From NCBI GenBank assembly GCA_963702995.1, contig OY969783.1:3410001-3474000 (forward strand): a stretch of DNA of 64,000 nucleotides, in the 5' to 3' direction. Below, piece after piece: positions 19,178 to 28,080 of this stretch. Within the stretch, counting starts at the first letter, position 1, and each line of letters begins with the position of its first letter. The notes under the pieces were generated by a model. It was not told the DNA's origin, searched no databases, and saw only the letters and a program-made list of their open reading frames with translations. Source of the stretch: MFD04580-c1 sp963702995. GTDB lineage: Bacteria > Planctomycetota > Phycisphaerae > Tepidisphaerales > Tepidisphaeraceae. A program made the translations under genes and the position numbers.

Positions 19178-19357
19178 TGGACTGGGCCAGTTCGTCGAAA
19201 TCAGGGACTATTCCCCCGCGAATCAAAGTGCAGCCGGTGCCCTCACCGGCGGTTTCCGACCGCACAAAGAGCCCGCCGGTGAGGGCACCGTGAGGGCACC
19301 GGTGGCACGTTGGACGGCACCGCCGCGCACCCTCGATCTTCCGTGGAACGGTCCACT
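19174..19357. mobile_element. Interspersed repeat A2
   Basis: This is the longest family-A copy. Its left end TTAG-TGGACTGGGCC includes the transaldolase stop codon and its right end is GGAACGGTCCACTGGGCC. The core carries converging copies of CCGGTGCCCTCACCGGCGG and CGCCGGTGAGGGCACCG that can pair as a hairpin, with a second partial GTGAGGGCACCGG duplicate. Confidence 0.75.
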
Positions 19358-19444
19358 GGGCCAGGCTGGACCCAGCAAGACTCGCCCAACCATCTCATTG
19401 TCGAAGACTGCGCCCCCCGAGCGAACCCCGGTCGCAGACCGCGG

Positions 19445-21823
19445 TCATTTCATGCGAACCGACTCGAACGCCTCCTCTACACTTCGCGCGAAACCCTGGG
19501 CGTCCATCAGCGGAGAGCCGAGCATACGGTCGCGCAGCATCGTCCGGATCGACGCGAGACGAGGCAGATCGTTGCGCAGCTCGGCGGCCGTTCGCACGTA
19601 CGCTTCGACTGTGTCAACCGCCAGGCCTTCCAACGCCACGGCCGACAGAATGCTCAGACCGCTCCGCGTGAACGGGAGCGCCCCAACCAGGCTTACCGTC
19701 GGCACGCCCATCCACAGCGCGTCGCACGTGGTCGTCCCGCCCGGGTAAGGGAATGGGTCCAGCGCCAGGTCGATCGCACGATGAAGCTGGAAATACTTTG
19801 GCATGGAGAGCATGTCGAAGAACTCGATGCGCGACGGATCGACCCCTTCCGCCTCGAACCTCCGCAGCGCCCGATCGCGATGTGCGCCCCGCCGCGCGTG
19901 GATGAGCAGCCGGCTTGGCGCGGTCTGGCGAAGGATCTGCGCCCACACCCCCAGAGCGGCCGGCGTCACCTTCCCGAAGCTGTTGAGGCTCGCGAAAGTA
20001 AAGTGCGGCCGCGACATCGCAGGCAATGGGCTGACCGAAGGAGTCGGGAGCCCCGGCGCGTAGCACCAATAGCGCGACAGGTATAGCGGCCGCTCGACAA
20101 AGCCATGACCGCCTGTTCCCGGCGGGTCGAGCCATTGGTCGGTCAGACGATAATCGATCGCTTTCACCCCGGTCGTCGAGCAGTACGCCAGGTACGACAC
20201 CTGAACCGGCGCCGGCTTTCGTGCGAACGCGAGCAGGCGGCCATCGGCCATGTGCAGCGTGAGATCGACCAGCACGTCGATCCCATCGGCTTCGATCCGC
20301 TCGGCCAGCTCCGCATCCGACCACGAGCCGGCCTCGACCCAAATGTCCGTCTTCTCTTTGAGCCTTGCCGTGATGAAGTCGTGTTGCGCGAGCGACGAAT
20401 AGACGTAAACCTCCTGTCGCGCCGCGTCTCTTGCCTCGAACAAGGGAAGGAGGAATCGACCCACCGGGTGCAGGCGGAGGTTCGGCGAGATGTACCCCAC
20501 CCGTAGCCGTTGTTGCCGGCCGACGTGCCATCCGCACGACGTGTTGGCGATCGCCTCTTGAGGGGAGGGAGTCAGCGGGTCGGCGTAACGGCGACCCCAC
20601 TGGGAATGCGCCGCGTTCAGGACGGCCGCGTCGCATTCGGGGTGAAAATGCATCAGATAGAGCAGGTTGGCGTGGCATGTAGGCGACTGGGGGGCAAGCT
20701 CGGCCGCCCGGCGGCAACAGGCCAGCGCATCCTCCAACCGGCCCGCGTCGCGCAGGACCAGCCCCAGGTTGTTGAGGGCAGGCGCGTGGCCCGGATCGAG
20801 CGACAACGCGGCCGCATAGGCTTTCAGCGCGGCGTCGAAGTCGCCGGACCGCTGCAAGGCCACGCCCGCGCCGCAATAGGCGTGGGCACTCTCCGGAGAT
20901 CGCGCGATATCGGCGAGGCAGGCGGTGATGCTTGCCTGCTCGGCGCGCCGCAGCAGCAACCGCGCCTCAACCCGGCTTTCGATTGTGGCATCGCCCGGCG
21001 CGAGCGACAGCGCACGCTCGTAAGCTTCAAGCCCCTGCTCCGGATGCCCCAGCTCCAACAGGCAATCGCCAAGTTCGGCGAACGCCGGCGCGTGGGAAGG
21101 GTCGTCCGCGATCACCTTCTGAACCAGCTCGGCCGCCTCGGCGGCTCGGCCCGTGGTGCGCAGGGCCGCAGCCATCCCGACCCGCGCCGCCGCCATTTCG
21201 GGCTCGGCCGACAAGAGGCGGTCATAGACGAGAATCGCCGCCTCCAAGCGCCCGCACGCCTGCAGCCCTGACGCGAGCCGCACCAGGAGCTCCGGCGATA
21301 ACGCCGGCCTTTCGGACAGCCCCGCCCGCGCCTCCTCCAATCGGGCGGCGGCCTCCACAATGCGGTTCGTCTGGATCAGCGCTTCCCCCAGCTCGACCAG
21401 CCCGTCAGCCCCCGTAAGCTCCAGCGACCGCTCGAGAAGTTCGATCGCCTCGCCAAAGCGGCCCGCGTCGCGGAAGGCGCTCGCGAGCTCCACGCGCGCC
21501 GTGGGGACCTCCTGCCAAGCGAGTGCGGCACAGAACTCTGAGATGGCTTCGTCGAGCCGGCCCGCGCGTCGAAGGAGCCGGGCGAGGTCCAACCGCGGCG
21601 CAGGGTTCGCGAGCGCCGCCTCGACCGCGCGGCGCAGGAATGATTCGGCCGGCCCGGGCCGACCGCTTCGCGTGGCCAAAATCCCCGCAAGGTGCAGTGC
21701 GGCCGCATCGCCCGGGCGCTCGGCGAGCAGGCGGCGACAGAGGTCGTCGGCCTCCTGCAATCGGCCCGCCTCCAAGTGCTGCCGGACGATGAACAGAAGC
21801 TGCGGCGGAGTCAATTCACCCAT
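19445..21823 (-). CDS. TPR protein with C-terminal SPINDLY/OGT-type glycosyltransferase domain
   Basis: The protein has 792 residues starting at MGELTPPQLLFIVRQHLEAG. Residues about 10-440 are some twelve tetratricopeptide units (for example ALNNLGLVLRDAGRLEDALA). From about 470 to the end is a glycosyltransferase family 41 (O-GlcNAc-transferase-like) domain: LRVGYISPNLRLHPVGRFLL, VDLTLHMADGRLLAFARKPA, PVQVSYLAYCSTTG, FTFASLNSFGKVTPAALGVW, PYPGGTTTCDALWMGVPTVS and the closing helix. It probably glycosylates protein Ser/Thr residues in the cytosol; donor and targets are unknown. Upstream in-frame codons run through repeat A3, which argues for the start at 21823. Confidence 0.88.
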   Translation of the reverse strand: MGELTPPQLLFIVRQHLEAGRLQEADDLCRRLLAERPGDAAALHLAGILATRSGRPGPAESFLRRAVEAALANPAPRLDLARLLRRAGRLDEAISEFCAALAWQEVPTARVELASAFRDAGRFGEAIELLERSLELTGADGLVELGEALIQTNRIVEAAARLEEARAGLSERPALSPELLVRLASGLQACGRLEAAILVYDRLLSAEPEMAAARVGMAAALRTTGRAAEAAELVQKVIADDPSHAPAFAELGDCLLELGHPEQGLEAYERALSLAPGDATIESRVEARLLLRRAEQASITACLADIARSPESAHAYCGAGVALQRSGDFDAALKAYAAALSLDPGHAPALNNLGLVLRDAGRLEDALACCRRAAELAPQSPTCHANLLYLMHFHPECDAAVLNAAHSQWGRRYADPLTPSPQEAIANTSCGWHVGRQQRLRVGYISPNLRLHPVGRFLLPLFEARDAARQEVYVYSSLAQHDFITARLKEKTDIWVEAGSWSDAELAERIEADGIDVLVDLTLHMADGRLLAFARKPAPVQVSYLAYCSTTGVKAIDYRLTDQWLDPPGTGGHGFVERPLYLSRYWCYAPGLPTPSVSPLPAMSRPHFTFASLNSFGKVTPAALGVWAQILRQTAPSRLLIHARRGAHRDRALRRFEAEGVDPSRIEFFDMLSMPKYFQLHRAIDLALDPFPYPGGTTTCDALWMGVPTVSLVGALPFTRSGLSILSAVALEGLAVDTVEAYVRTAAELRNDLPRLASIRTMLRDRMLGSPLMDAQGFARSVEEAFESVRMK

Positions 21824-22019
21824 TTGCCTGCCCAATCTACCCGCCGGCCGCCGATCGACGAATCGATCCACGCGATCACCGGCGCGTCTCCGTACGACCC
21901 CGTCATCCCGCCCGGCGGGTTGTTCAACCGATGGCGCACGACCGGCCGCCAACCGGTATAAGTTCGCCTCCCCGGCCTGCCGCTTCGGGGCGACGAACCA
22001 AGCCAGTGGGTCGTTCCAA

Positions 22020-22173
22020 ATGGAGTGTGGAGTGAGGCACGCGAACGAAAGTGGCGCCGGTGCCTTCACCGGCGGTGTTGCCGACCGCACAGAAAGCCCG
22101 CCGGTAAGGGCACTGGTGGCACGTCGGATGACACCGTCGCGCACCCGCAATGTTCCTTGGAACGGCCCACTAA
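22020..22173. mobile_element. Interspersed repeat A3
   Basis: Copy of family A ending GGAACGGCCCA-CTAA at 22173. The internal arms GCGCCGGTGCCTTCACCGGC and CGCCGGTAAGGGCACTGG can pair. It separates the divergent glycosyltransferase genes, and the GT2 start lies 8 bases beyond its right end. Confidence 0.7.
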
Positions 22174-22180
22174 TTTAGGT

Positions 22181-23170
22181 ATGACCAACAGCGAACGACC
22201 AATCCTTGCAGGGAACTCCGCCTTAGAGCCTGGGCCGCGGCTCGCCATCGTGACGCCGTCGTTCAACACGGGCCGTTACATCGCCGATGCGGTCCGATCG
22301 GTCCTGTCGCAGAACGCGCCGCGGGTTGACTATGTCGTGATGGACGGTGGCTCGACGGACGAGACGATTGAGGTCCTTCAATCGTTCGGCTCCGCTTTGC
22401 AGTGGGTCTCGCGCGGATCAGGGGCAATCCGACGCGATCAACAAGGGCTTCTCGATCGTCGAAGGGGAAATCCTCGGCTGGCTGAACGCCGACGACACCT
22501 ACGCCCCCGCGCGCTGAAGGTTGTCGCGGAATACTTCGCCGCGCACCCGGATGTGGCGCTGGTTTATGGCGATGCGACCTATATCGACGCCGGCGGCCGC
22601 ACGATCGCGCGGTGCGCCCATGTCGAGCCCTGGAGCCCGCGGCGGCTTCGGTACTACTCGGACTTCATTGTCCAGCCGGCCGCCTTTTTCCGGCGGTCGG
22701 CGTTTGCGGCGGTCGGCGGGCTGGACCCCGCCGCGCATTGGGCGATGGACTACGACCTCTGGCTCCGCCTCGCGGCCGGTGGCTATCGCGTCGCCTATCT
22801 TCCGCGGGAACTCGCCCGCTATCGCTGGCTAAGCGAAAACAAGACCGCGACCGGCGGGCGCGACCGCCTTGACGAGATCGAGCGCATCCTCGCGCGGCAC
22901 GGCCACGGCGTTCCGGCTTACGTTCAACTGGAACGGTGCAACCTGGACGCTCATGACGCCCTGGTCGCCCTGCGACGCGGCCGTCCCATCACCGCCGCGC
23001 GCCTGGCCCTCGCCGTCGCCCGGTCGATCGTCTTGTCACCGAGAGTCATCGCAAGCCTGCTGTCGCCCCACACCTGGCGTGTCATCTGGGTGGGCCAGGT
23101 CCTGCGGGCCCGGGCGGCAAAGATGTCGAAGGGGATGAAGGCCGAAGGAAAGGACAACGCCGAGCCGTGA
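22181..23170 (+). CDS. Glycosyltransferase family 2, two frame breaks
   Basis: GT-A fold glycosyltransferase. It starts MTNSERP at 22181 and shows RLAIVTPSFNTGRYIADAVR and VVMDGGSTDETIEV (nucleotide-sugar binding). The frame is lost near 22410 and the next stretch is readable one frame over as GQSDAINKGFSIVEGEILGW then LNADDTYAP, which holds the NADD variant of the DxD motif. Near 22506 the original frame returns as ALKVVAEYFAAHPDVALVYG, followed by FRRSAFAAVGGLD and MDYDLWLRLAAGGY. With two small indels repaired the protein is about 330 residues. The acceptor is unknown; neighbours suggest surface glycans. Confidence 0.85.
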   Translation: MTNSERPILAGNSALEPGPRLAIVTPSFNTGRYIADAVRSVLSQNAPRVDYVVMDGGSTDETIEVLQSFGSALQWVSRGSGAIRRDQQGLLDRRRGNPRLAERRRHLRPRALKVVAEYFAAHPDVALVYGDATYIDAGGRTIARCAHVEPWSPRRLRYYSDFIVQPAAFFRRSAFAAVGGLDPAAHWAMDYDLWLRLAAGGYRVAYLPRELARYRWLSENKTATGGRDRLDEIERILARHGHGVPAYVQLERCNLDAHDALVALRRGRPITAARLALAVARSIVLSPRVIASLLSPHTWRVIWVGQVLRARAAKMSKGMKAEGKDNAEP

Positions 23171-23261
23171 ACGCCTCGGCAGGCGGCCGATCATGCGATG
23201 ACCCCGGCCGCACAAACGTTCAGATCGTTCCGCCGTCCGGCCCCCCGCTCGTCCCCGAGTC

Positions 23262-24347
23262 ATGATTCGCCCCATCCTACTGAATATTCTCGGTCCGATC
23301 CTGCTGTTGATCCTGCTGGGCGCGATCATGCGCCGCAAGTTCAGGATTGATGTGGGCACGCTGTCAAAGCTGAACCTGTATCTGTTCACGCCGGCGTTTT
23401 TGTTCGACCAGGTGAGCCGCAGTTCGCTGTCGGCCGCGGCGATGGGCGGGGTGATCCTGATCTCGGTGATCCAGGTGGCGACGCTGGGCGGCGTCGTCTG
23501 GGGCATCGGCCGGGTGCTGCGGGTGAATCCGCGAACCCTTGCCGCAATCGCCATGGCGGTGATGTTCTACAACAGCGGGAACTATGGCCTGCCCCTTGCG
23601 GCCCTGGCGTTCCCGTCCGGTGCTGCCCCGCTGGCCGTGGCGACGGCGCCGACGAACGCTCCAAAAGCAGCGACGGGCATCACCCAGGGCACGGGCGAGG
23701 AGCCCAATCGGGCCGGCTTGACGGCGCCTGCCGCGGCCGGGGTAGACGATCGCGATGGGGCGGCCGTTCAGGCCTTTGTCGTTTTCAGCCTCAACCTGCT
23801 GACGTTCACCGTCGGTCTAACAATCGCATCCTGGGCCGGCAGCGGAGACTTGCTTGGGGGGCTCAAGGCGCTGTGGCGCCTGCCTACGATCCCCACGATC
23901 ACGGCCGCCCTGATCGCCCGCTGGTGGGCGCGTGAACACGGTGGCGTGCCGATCCTGATCGCCGCCACCACCGACTACCTCTCTAAGGGCCTGGTCCCCA
24001 CGGCGCTGGTGACGCTCGGCGCTCAGCTCGCAGTCAACCCGCGCTGGCCGCGATGGCGGCCGGTCTCGATGGCCGTCATCCTGCGCCTCGCCTTCGGGCC
24101 GATCCAGATGGCCGCACTCCTTTACGGCTTCCATCGCCTGGGCATCCCCGCCTTGGACCTTTGGCCATGGCCGGCCGAGTTGCTCATCCTCACCTCCGCC
24201 GTCCCCACGGCTGTCACCACGTTGCTCCTGACCCTCGAGGTCGGAGGCGACGCCGACCTCGCCGCCGACTGCGTCTTCTGGACCACGGTCATCTCCTGCG
24301 TCACGATCACCGCCTGCCTCCTCGTCCTCCGCGCGACCCTCGGCTAA
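23262..24347 (+). CDS. AEC family (auxin efflux carrier type) transporter
   Basis: This 361-residue inner-membrane carrier has about ten hydrophobic segments arranged in two groups of five. The N-terminal half (LNILGPILLLILLGAIMRR, LYLFTPAFLFDQVSRS) and the motif MFYNSGNYGLPLAALAF fit the AEC/bile-acid-permease superfamily. A hydrophilic Ala/Pro/Thr-rich loop of about 50 residues (about 127-175) interrupts the middle and is longer than usual. The C-terminal half closes with LLILTSAVPTAVTTLLLTLE. The substrate is likely an organic acid or amphipathic anion, by family only. Confidence 0.85.
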   Translation: MIRPILLNILGPILLLILLGAIMRRKFRIDVGTLSKLNLYLFTPAFLFDQVSRSSLSAAAMGGVILISVIQVATLGGVVWGIGRVLRVNPRTLAAIAMAVMFYNSGNYGLPLAALAFPSGAAPLAVATAPTNAPKAATGITQGTGEEPNRAGLTAPAAAGVDDRDGAAVQAFVVFSLNLLTFTVGLTIASWAGSGDLLGGLKALWRLPTIPTITAALIARWWAREHGGVPILIAATTDYLSKGLVPTALVTLGAQLAVNPRWPRWRPVSMAVILRLAFGPIQMAALLYGFHRLGIPALDLWPWPAELLILTSAVPTAVTTLLLTLEVGGDADLAADCVFWTTVISCVTITACLLVLRATLG

Positions 24348-24352
24348 CCGCC

Positions 24353-24408
24353 AAGAAAAGGGAGACTCCCCATTTTCAGCCGCGAAAAGGGGAGTCTCCC
24401 CTTTCTTT
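24353..24408. terminator. Large hairpin, repeat family C copy 2
   Basis: The arms AAGAAAAGGGAGACTCCCCA and its imperfect complement around GGGGAGTCTCCCCTTTCTT form a long stem 6 bases after the AEC transporter stop. It shares the AAAGGGGAGACTCCCC core with the hairpin at 1692-1745. It probably acts as a terminator. Confidence 0.7.
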
Positions 24409-24480
24409 GTGGGGAGCGCAAAAAATGCGGCGGAAGTTGCTTCCGCCGCTTGAGGGGCTCAAAGGTCGAGTTGTCTGAAA

Positions 24481-25140
24481 TCAGGCGATCGCCCCGAGGG
24501 TGCGGGCGCGGCGACGACAAAGGAAGGCGATTCCGCCGAGGGCGGGGAGGGCCACCGGCTCGGGGGTGCTGCCGTTGACGGTCAGGTTGTCGAAGACGGT
24601 CGTCGGCGTGCTCGGCGCGGAGCCAAACGAATAGACGCGAAACGTCACCTGCGAAGTGAGCCCGGTCAGGAACGTGCCGCTCAGGTTAACGGTTTGAGTC
24701 GCGGTCGTGGGCGAGGTGGTCAGGCCGGAGGTGTGCGAACCGAGGTCGCTGGCGAAGCCGTCCACGCTGGAACGCAGTGCCCACCCGACGCCGCCGCTGT
24801 AGGCCTGCGCGTCGTCCACCGCGATCGACGTCAGCTTCATCGTAATGAAGTTCTTCGGGGCGACGGTGAATGTGTAGTACGCGTTGGCCGACACGGCCGC
24901 GGCCTCGGTCGTCGCGTTGCCGTTGGGCGTGATTTCGAGGAAGTTCGGCATCGAAGCCTGTGCCGAAACGTTGAAGCTCACGTCGCTTGACGTGACGTTC
25001 GGATCAACGTTATTCGCCGACAACGAAGTCCCGGTAAAGGTGTACTGCGACAGGAACACCGCAGCCTGCGACCGTCCCGCGAAAGCGAGCGAGCCGAGAC
25101 TGGCGCACAAAACGGCCACTCTTGAAATCCGCGCGGTCAT
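24481..25140 (-). CDS. PEP-CTERM sorting-domain protein
   Basis: This 219-residue exported protein has a signal peptide (ISRVAVLCASLGSLAFAGRSQA). The body is beta-rich and Thr/Ser/Val-rich (FTGTSLSANNVDPNVTSSD, NFITMKLTSIAVDDAQAYSG, VTFRVYSFGSAPSTPTTVFD). The C-terminus has the PEP-CTERM layout TPEPVALPALGGIAFLCRRR: a Pro-Glu-Pro, a hydrophobic helix and an arginine cluster. Family knowledge says such proteins are processed by exosortase and delivered to the cell surface or matrix. No exosortase gene is in the window. Confidence 0.85.
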   Translation of the reverse strand: MTARISRVAVLCASLGSLAFAGRSQAAVFLSQYTFTGTSLSANNVDPNVTSSDVSFNVSAQASMPNFLEITPNGNATTEAAAVSANAYYTFTVAPKNFITMKLTSIAVDDAQAYSGGVGWALRSSVDGFASDLGSHTSGLTTSPTTATQTVNLSGTFLTGLTSQVTFRVYSFGSAPSTPTTVFDNLTVNGSTPEPVALPALGGIAFLCRRRARTLGAIA

Positions 25141-25383
25141 GTCAATTCCTCCATGCAGATGAGCCAGACGTATCGTCTACCCGCCCTTTGACGACGGGCA
25201 TTCGGGCGGCCGGAGCCAAACTCCGATCGTCCAACGCTCAGCCTGCAATACGAAGTGCGGTTTATAACGAAATATCTTCCCGCCGCCGCGCGGAAATGTT
25301 TTTATTTTGCAGTCGGCGTCCATTCGGGTGCCTCACGCCCGCCTCGGGGTCGGACGCTGCTGTTCCGATCGCGCTCGCCCTTC
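25141..25383. other. 243-bp gap with an AT-rich island upstream of PEP-CTERM gene
   Basis: Most of the gap is ordinary GC-rich sequence, but 25262-25315 is clearly AT-richer. On the minus strand it contains TTATAA-like and TATTTC hexamers that could form the PEP-CTERM gene promoter. No clear -35/-10 pair with standard spacing could be chosen. Confidence 0.3.
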
Positions 25384-26070
25384 TCATCGGACCCACCCGT
25401 CGGCGGTCAGCTTCAGCAGCAGCGCGGTCATCATGTTGAAGAGGTCTTGCAGCTCGTCGCGGCTCCGGACGATCCCCCGTGTGACAACGTCGAGCGACAT
25501 CGTCTTCTCGGTTGCGTCCGCAGGCGCCCGCAGGCCCGAGTCACGGCCCAACATCAGTCGAACGACCCACTGTCGCTCCGTCCCGATGCGGTTCCACGGC
25601 CCGCCACTCGCGATCGCTGTGCGGAGGCCAGCGTCGGCAATGAGCGATCGAACGCGTTCCGGCGGCTCCCCTCGAACAATGAACGTCCGGTCGAAGCCCG
25701 GGTCGCCGCACGGGATGCCCTGAAACCCAAACCAGCCCGCCACGCGATCCAAGATGTTCGACCGGCGGATCGTTAGCCGATGGCCGCCGCGCATGACAAC
25801 CGTCGCCCGAAGCCGTGTCCGGGGCACGTTCGATCTCCCATGCTGATCGTTATACAGCTCGATCAGCACCGGCTGCCCGGCGACCATCGCCCGGATCCGC
25901 GGCCGCCCAACGCCCAGTAGCCCGGGGACAAATTCCGCCCCGTTCTGTTCCGCGAACAGACGCCACGCCGGGGCGTGCCCGTTCCCCAGCAACTTGCGGA
26001 TCGCGCCGGCCCGCGCGGAGACGTGCTCGGTCCGGAAGTCGTCGGGGGTTTGATAGGAAAGCGTCGGCAT
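25384..26070 (-). CDS. Hypothetical soluble protein
   Basis: This 228-residue protein starts MPTLSYQTPDDFRTEHVSAR. No signal peptide or membrane segment is seen. The layout is a short N-terminal helical part (IRKLLGNGHAPAWRLFAEQN), then alternating strands (AMVAGQPVLIELYNDQ, RTRLRATVVMRGGHRLTI) and a second half with FDRTFIVRGEPPERVRSLIA, ending in a helix (RSRDELQDLFNMMTALLLKL). The pattern resembles DUF-type proteins that carry two alpha/beta sandwich halves. No function is proposed. Confidence 0.65.
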   Translation of the reverse strand: MPTLSYQTPDDFRTEHVSARAGAIRKLLGNGHAPAWRLFAEQNGAEFVPGLLGVGRPRIRAMVAGQPVLIELYNDQHGRSNVPRTRLRATVVMRGGHRLTIRRSNILDRVAGWFGFQGIPCGDPGFDRTFIVRGEPPERVRSLIADAGLRTAIASGGPWNRIGTERQWVVRLMLGRDSGLRAPADATEKTMSLDVVTRGIVRSRDELQDLFNMMTALLLKLTADGWVR

Positions 26071-26489
26071 GTAAGGCTCCGTTCAGGCCGGCCGCCATTG
26101 CACCGGAACCGGCCGCGGTCTGCCACTACATTGTCCCACTCGTCGTATAACGGGGCCTGGCCGTGAGTTCGGCACCGGCCTGCGCGGCAGAGGCGGGGAT
26201 CGGGCACATTTCCGGAGCGAAGACGTCCCCGCGGCCGCCAGGCGCGAGCCGACGAGGACGTCGGCGTTCCCAGGTTCTTAGTTCAACCGCGCCAACAAAG
26301 TGGGCCACGCCCGGATAACGGCGGCCGGCGACCAACTGAACGCGCGGCCCGCGATCGATGGGCTTCGCGTCCGCCCAAATTTCCCTATACTCTCGATCCG
26401 GTCCCAGGCGGCCCCGTCCCAGGCGGCCCTGACAAAGGCGGCCCCGCTGGCGGCAGGGATTGACGCGCGCAAATCGCGGAAGGAAACGC
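26071..26489. other. 419-bp gap before xylB, with repeat I copy and promoter-like box
   Basis: The segment 26222-26278 shares the text GAGCCGACGAGGACGTCGGC followed by GTTCCCAG with the inverted repeat at 55577-55642 (family I). TATACT at about 26386-26391 with TTCGCG 16 bases before it is a possible xylB promoter. Nothing else was recognised. Confidence 0.4.
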
Positions 26490-28016
26490 ATGCCTTACCT
26501 CCTCGGCATTGATATCGGCACCAGCGGCACCAAGACGCTTCTCTGCGACGAAGACGGCACCGTCCTCGCCACGGCGATGGCCGAGCATCCCATCTCCTCC
26601 CCCAAACCCGGCTGGTCCGAGCAGAACCCCGAGGACTGGTGGCAGGCCGCCTGCGCCGCCACCAAGGCGGTCATGAAGAAGGCGAACGCCAAACCACAGG
26701 ACGTCGGCGGCATCGGCCTTTCAGGGCAGATGCACGGCAGCGTCTTTGTCGGCAAAGGGAACAAGGCCCTGAGGCCGGCCCTGCTCTGGAACGATCAGCG
26801 GACCGCCGAACAGTGCGACCAGATCGAATCCAGGGCCGGCGGCCGAGCGGCGCTGATCGAGAGGGTCGCCAACCCCGCCCTCACCGGCTTCACCGCTCCC
26901 AAAATCCTCTGGGTGCGCCAGAACGAGCCGAAGGTCTACGAGCGCACCCGCCAGATCCTGCTCCCCAAGGACTACATCCGTTTCCGCATGACCGGCCTTT
27001 TCGCCACCGAGGTCAGTGATGCCAGCGGCACCCTGCTGCTCGACGTGGTGAAGCGAACGTGGTCAAACGAGCTTCTCGGCTTGTTGGACATCGACAAGGC
27101 GCTCTTGCCGCGGCTCTACGAGTCGCCGGAGGTGACCGGCACGCTCGACGCCGTGGGGGCGGCCGCCCTGGGGCTGAATGAGGGGACGCCGGTCGTCGGC
27201 GGCGCGGGGGACCAGGCGGCCGGCGCTGTCGGCAACGGCATCGTCAGCGCCGGGATTGTCAGCGCGACGCTGGGGACGAGCGGCGTCGTCTTCGCCCACG
27301 CCGATGCGCCCAATCGCGACCCCGAGGGGCGCGTCCATACGATGTGCCACGCCGTCCCCGGCAAGTGGTGCGTCTTCGGCTGCATGCTCTCCGCCGGCGG
27401 GAGCTTCCAATGGCTCCGAAACCAGCTTGGCCAGGCCGAGGTGGCGGCCGCTCGCAAACAAAAGGTTGACCCGTACGAACTGCTCATCGCCGAGGCCCAA
27501 TCGGCCCCGCCCGGATGCGAGGGGCTCTTTTTCCTGCCCTATCTGACCGGCGAGCGCTGCCCCCACCCCGACCCGGCCGCCCGGGGCGGCTGGATCGGCC
27601 TGACGTCGCGGTCCACGCGCGCGATGATGATCCGATCGCTGCTCGAAGGGGTGACGTTCGGCATGCGCGACGCGCTGGAGATCATGCGCGGCATGGGGGT
27701 TACCCCGACCCAGGTCCGTGCCAGCGGCGGCGGAGCCCGTAGCGACTTCTGGCGCACGCTCCAGGCCGACATCTACAATGCCCCGATCGTTCTGACCAAC
27801 GCGAGCGAAGGCCCCGCATACGGCGTCGCCCTTCTCGCCGGGGTCGGCACCGGCGTCTGGGGCACCGTCGAAGAAGCCTGCAAAGGCGCCATTCGCCAGA
27901 CGCTCAAACTCGCCCCGAACAAGAAATCCGCCGCCCGCTACGAAAAGTCCTACGCCGTCTACGACAAGCTCTATTCCGACCTCAAAGCCCGCTTCCCGGA
28001 AATGGCCGCCCTCTAG
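26490..28016 (+). CDS. xylB: Xylulokinase
   Basis: XylB phosphorylates D-xylulose to xylulose 5-phosphate and so feeds the pentose phosphate pathway. The protein is 508 residues of the FGGY kinase family. The N-terminal phosphate loop is GIDIGTSGTKTLLCDEDG. GIGLSGQMHGSVFV and LLWNDQRTAEQ are xylulokinase-type substrate motifs. GGAGDQAAGAVGNG holds the catalytic Asp and RASGGGARSDFWRTLQADI is the FGGY signature 2 region. The ATG at 26490 follows AAGGAAA. No xylose isomerase is adjacent. Confidence 0.95.
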   Translation: MPYLLGIDIGTSGTKTLLCDEDGTVLATAMAEHPISSPKPGWSEQNPEDWWQAACAATKAVMKKANAKPQDVGGIGLSGQMHGSVFVGKGNKALRPALLWNDQRTAEQCDQIESRAGGRAALIERVANPALTGFTAPKILWVRQNEPKVYERTRQILLPKDYIRFRMTGLFATEVSDASGTLLLDVVKRTWSNELLGLLDIDKALLPRLYESPEVTGTLDAVGAAALGLNEGTPVVGGAGDQAAGAVGNGIVSAGIVSATLGTSGVVFAHADAPNRDPEGRVHTMCHAVPGKWCVFGCMLSAGGSFQWLRNQLGQAEVAAARKQKVDPYELLIAEAQSAPPGCEGLFFLPYLTGERCPHPDPAARGGWIGLTSRSTRAMMIRSLLEGVTFGMRDALEIMRGMGVTPTQVRASGGGARSDFWRTLQADIYNAPIVLTNASEGPAYGVALLAGVGTGVWGTVEEACKGAIRQTLKLAPNKKSAARYEKSYAVYDKLYSDLKARFPEMAAL

Positions 28017-28080
28017 GCCAAACGAGGCACACTCGACGGTTCCATCATCCCTCACCTTCCGCCTTCATCCTTTCCCCCCC

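Noticed and set aside
22025..22180. N-terminal extension of the GT2 open frame and of the opposing TPR/SPINDLY frame
   Set aside because: Both extensions translate repeat A3, so the true starts lie inside at 22181 and 21823.
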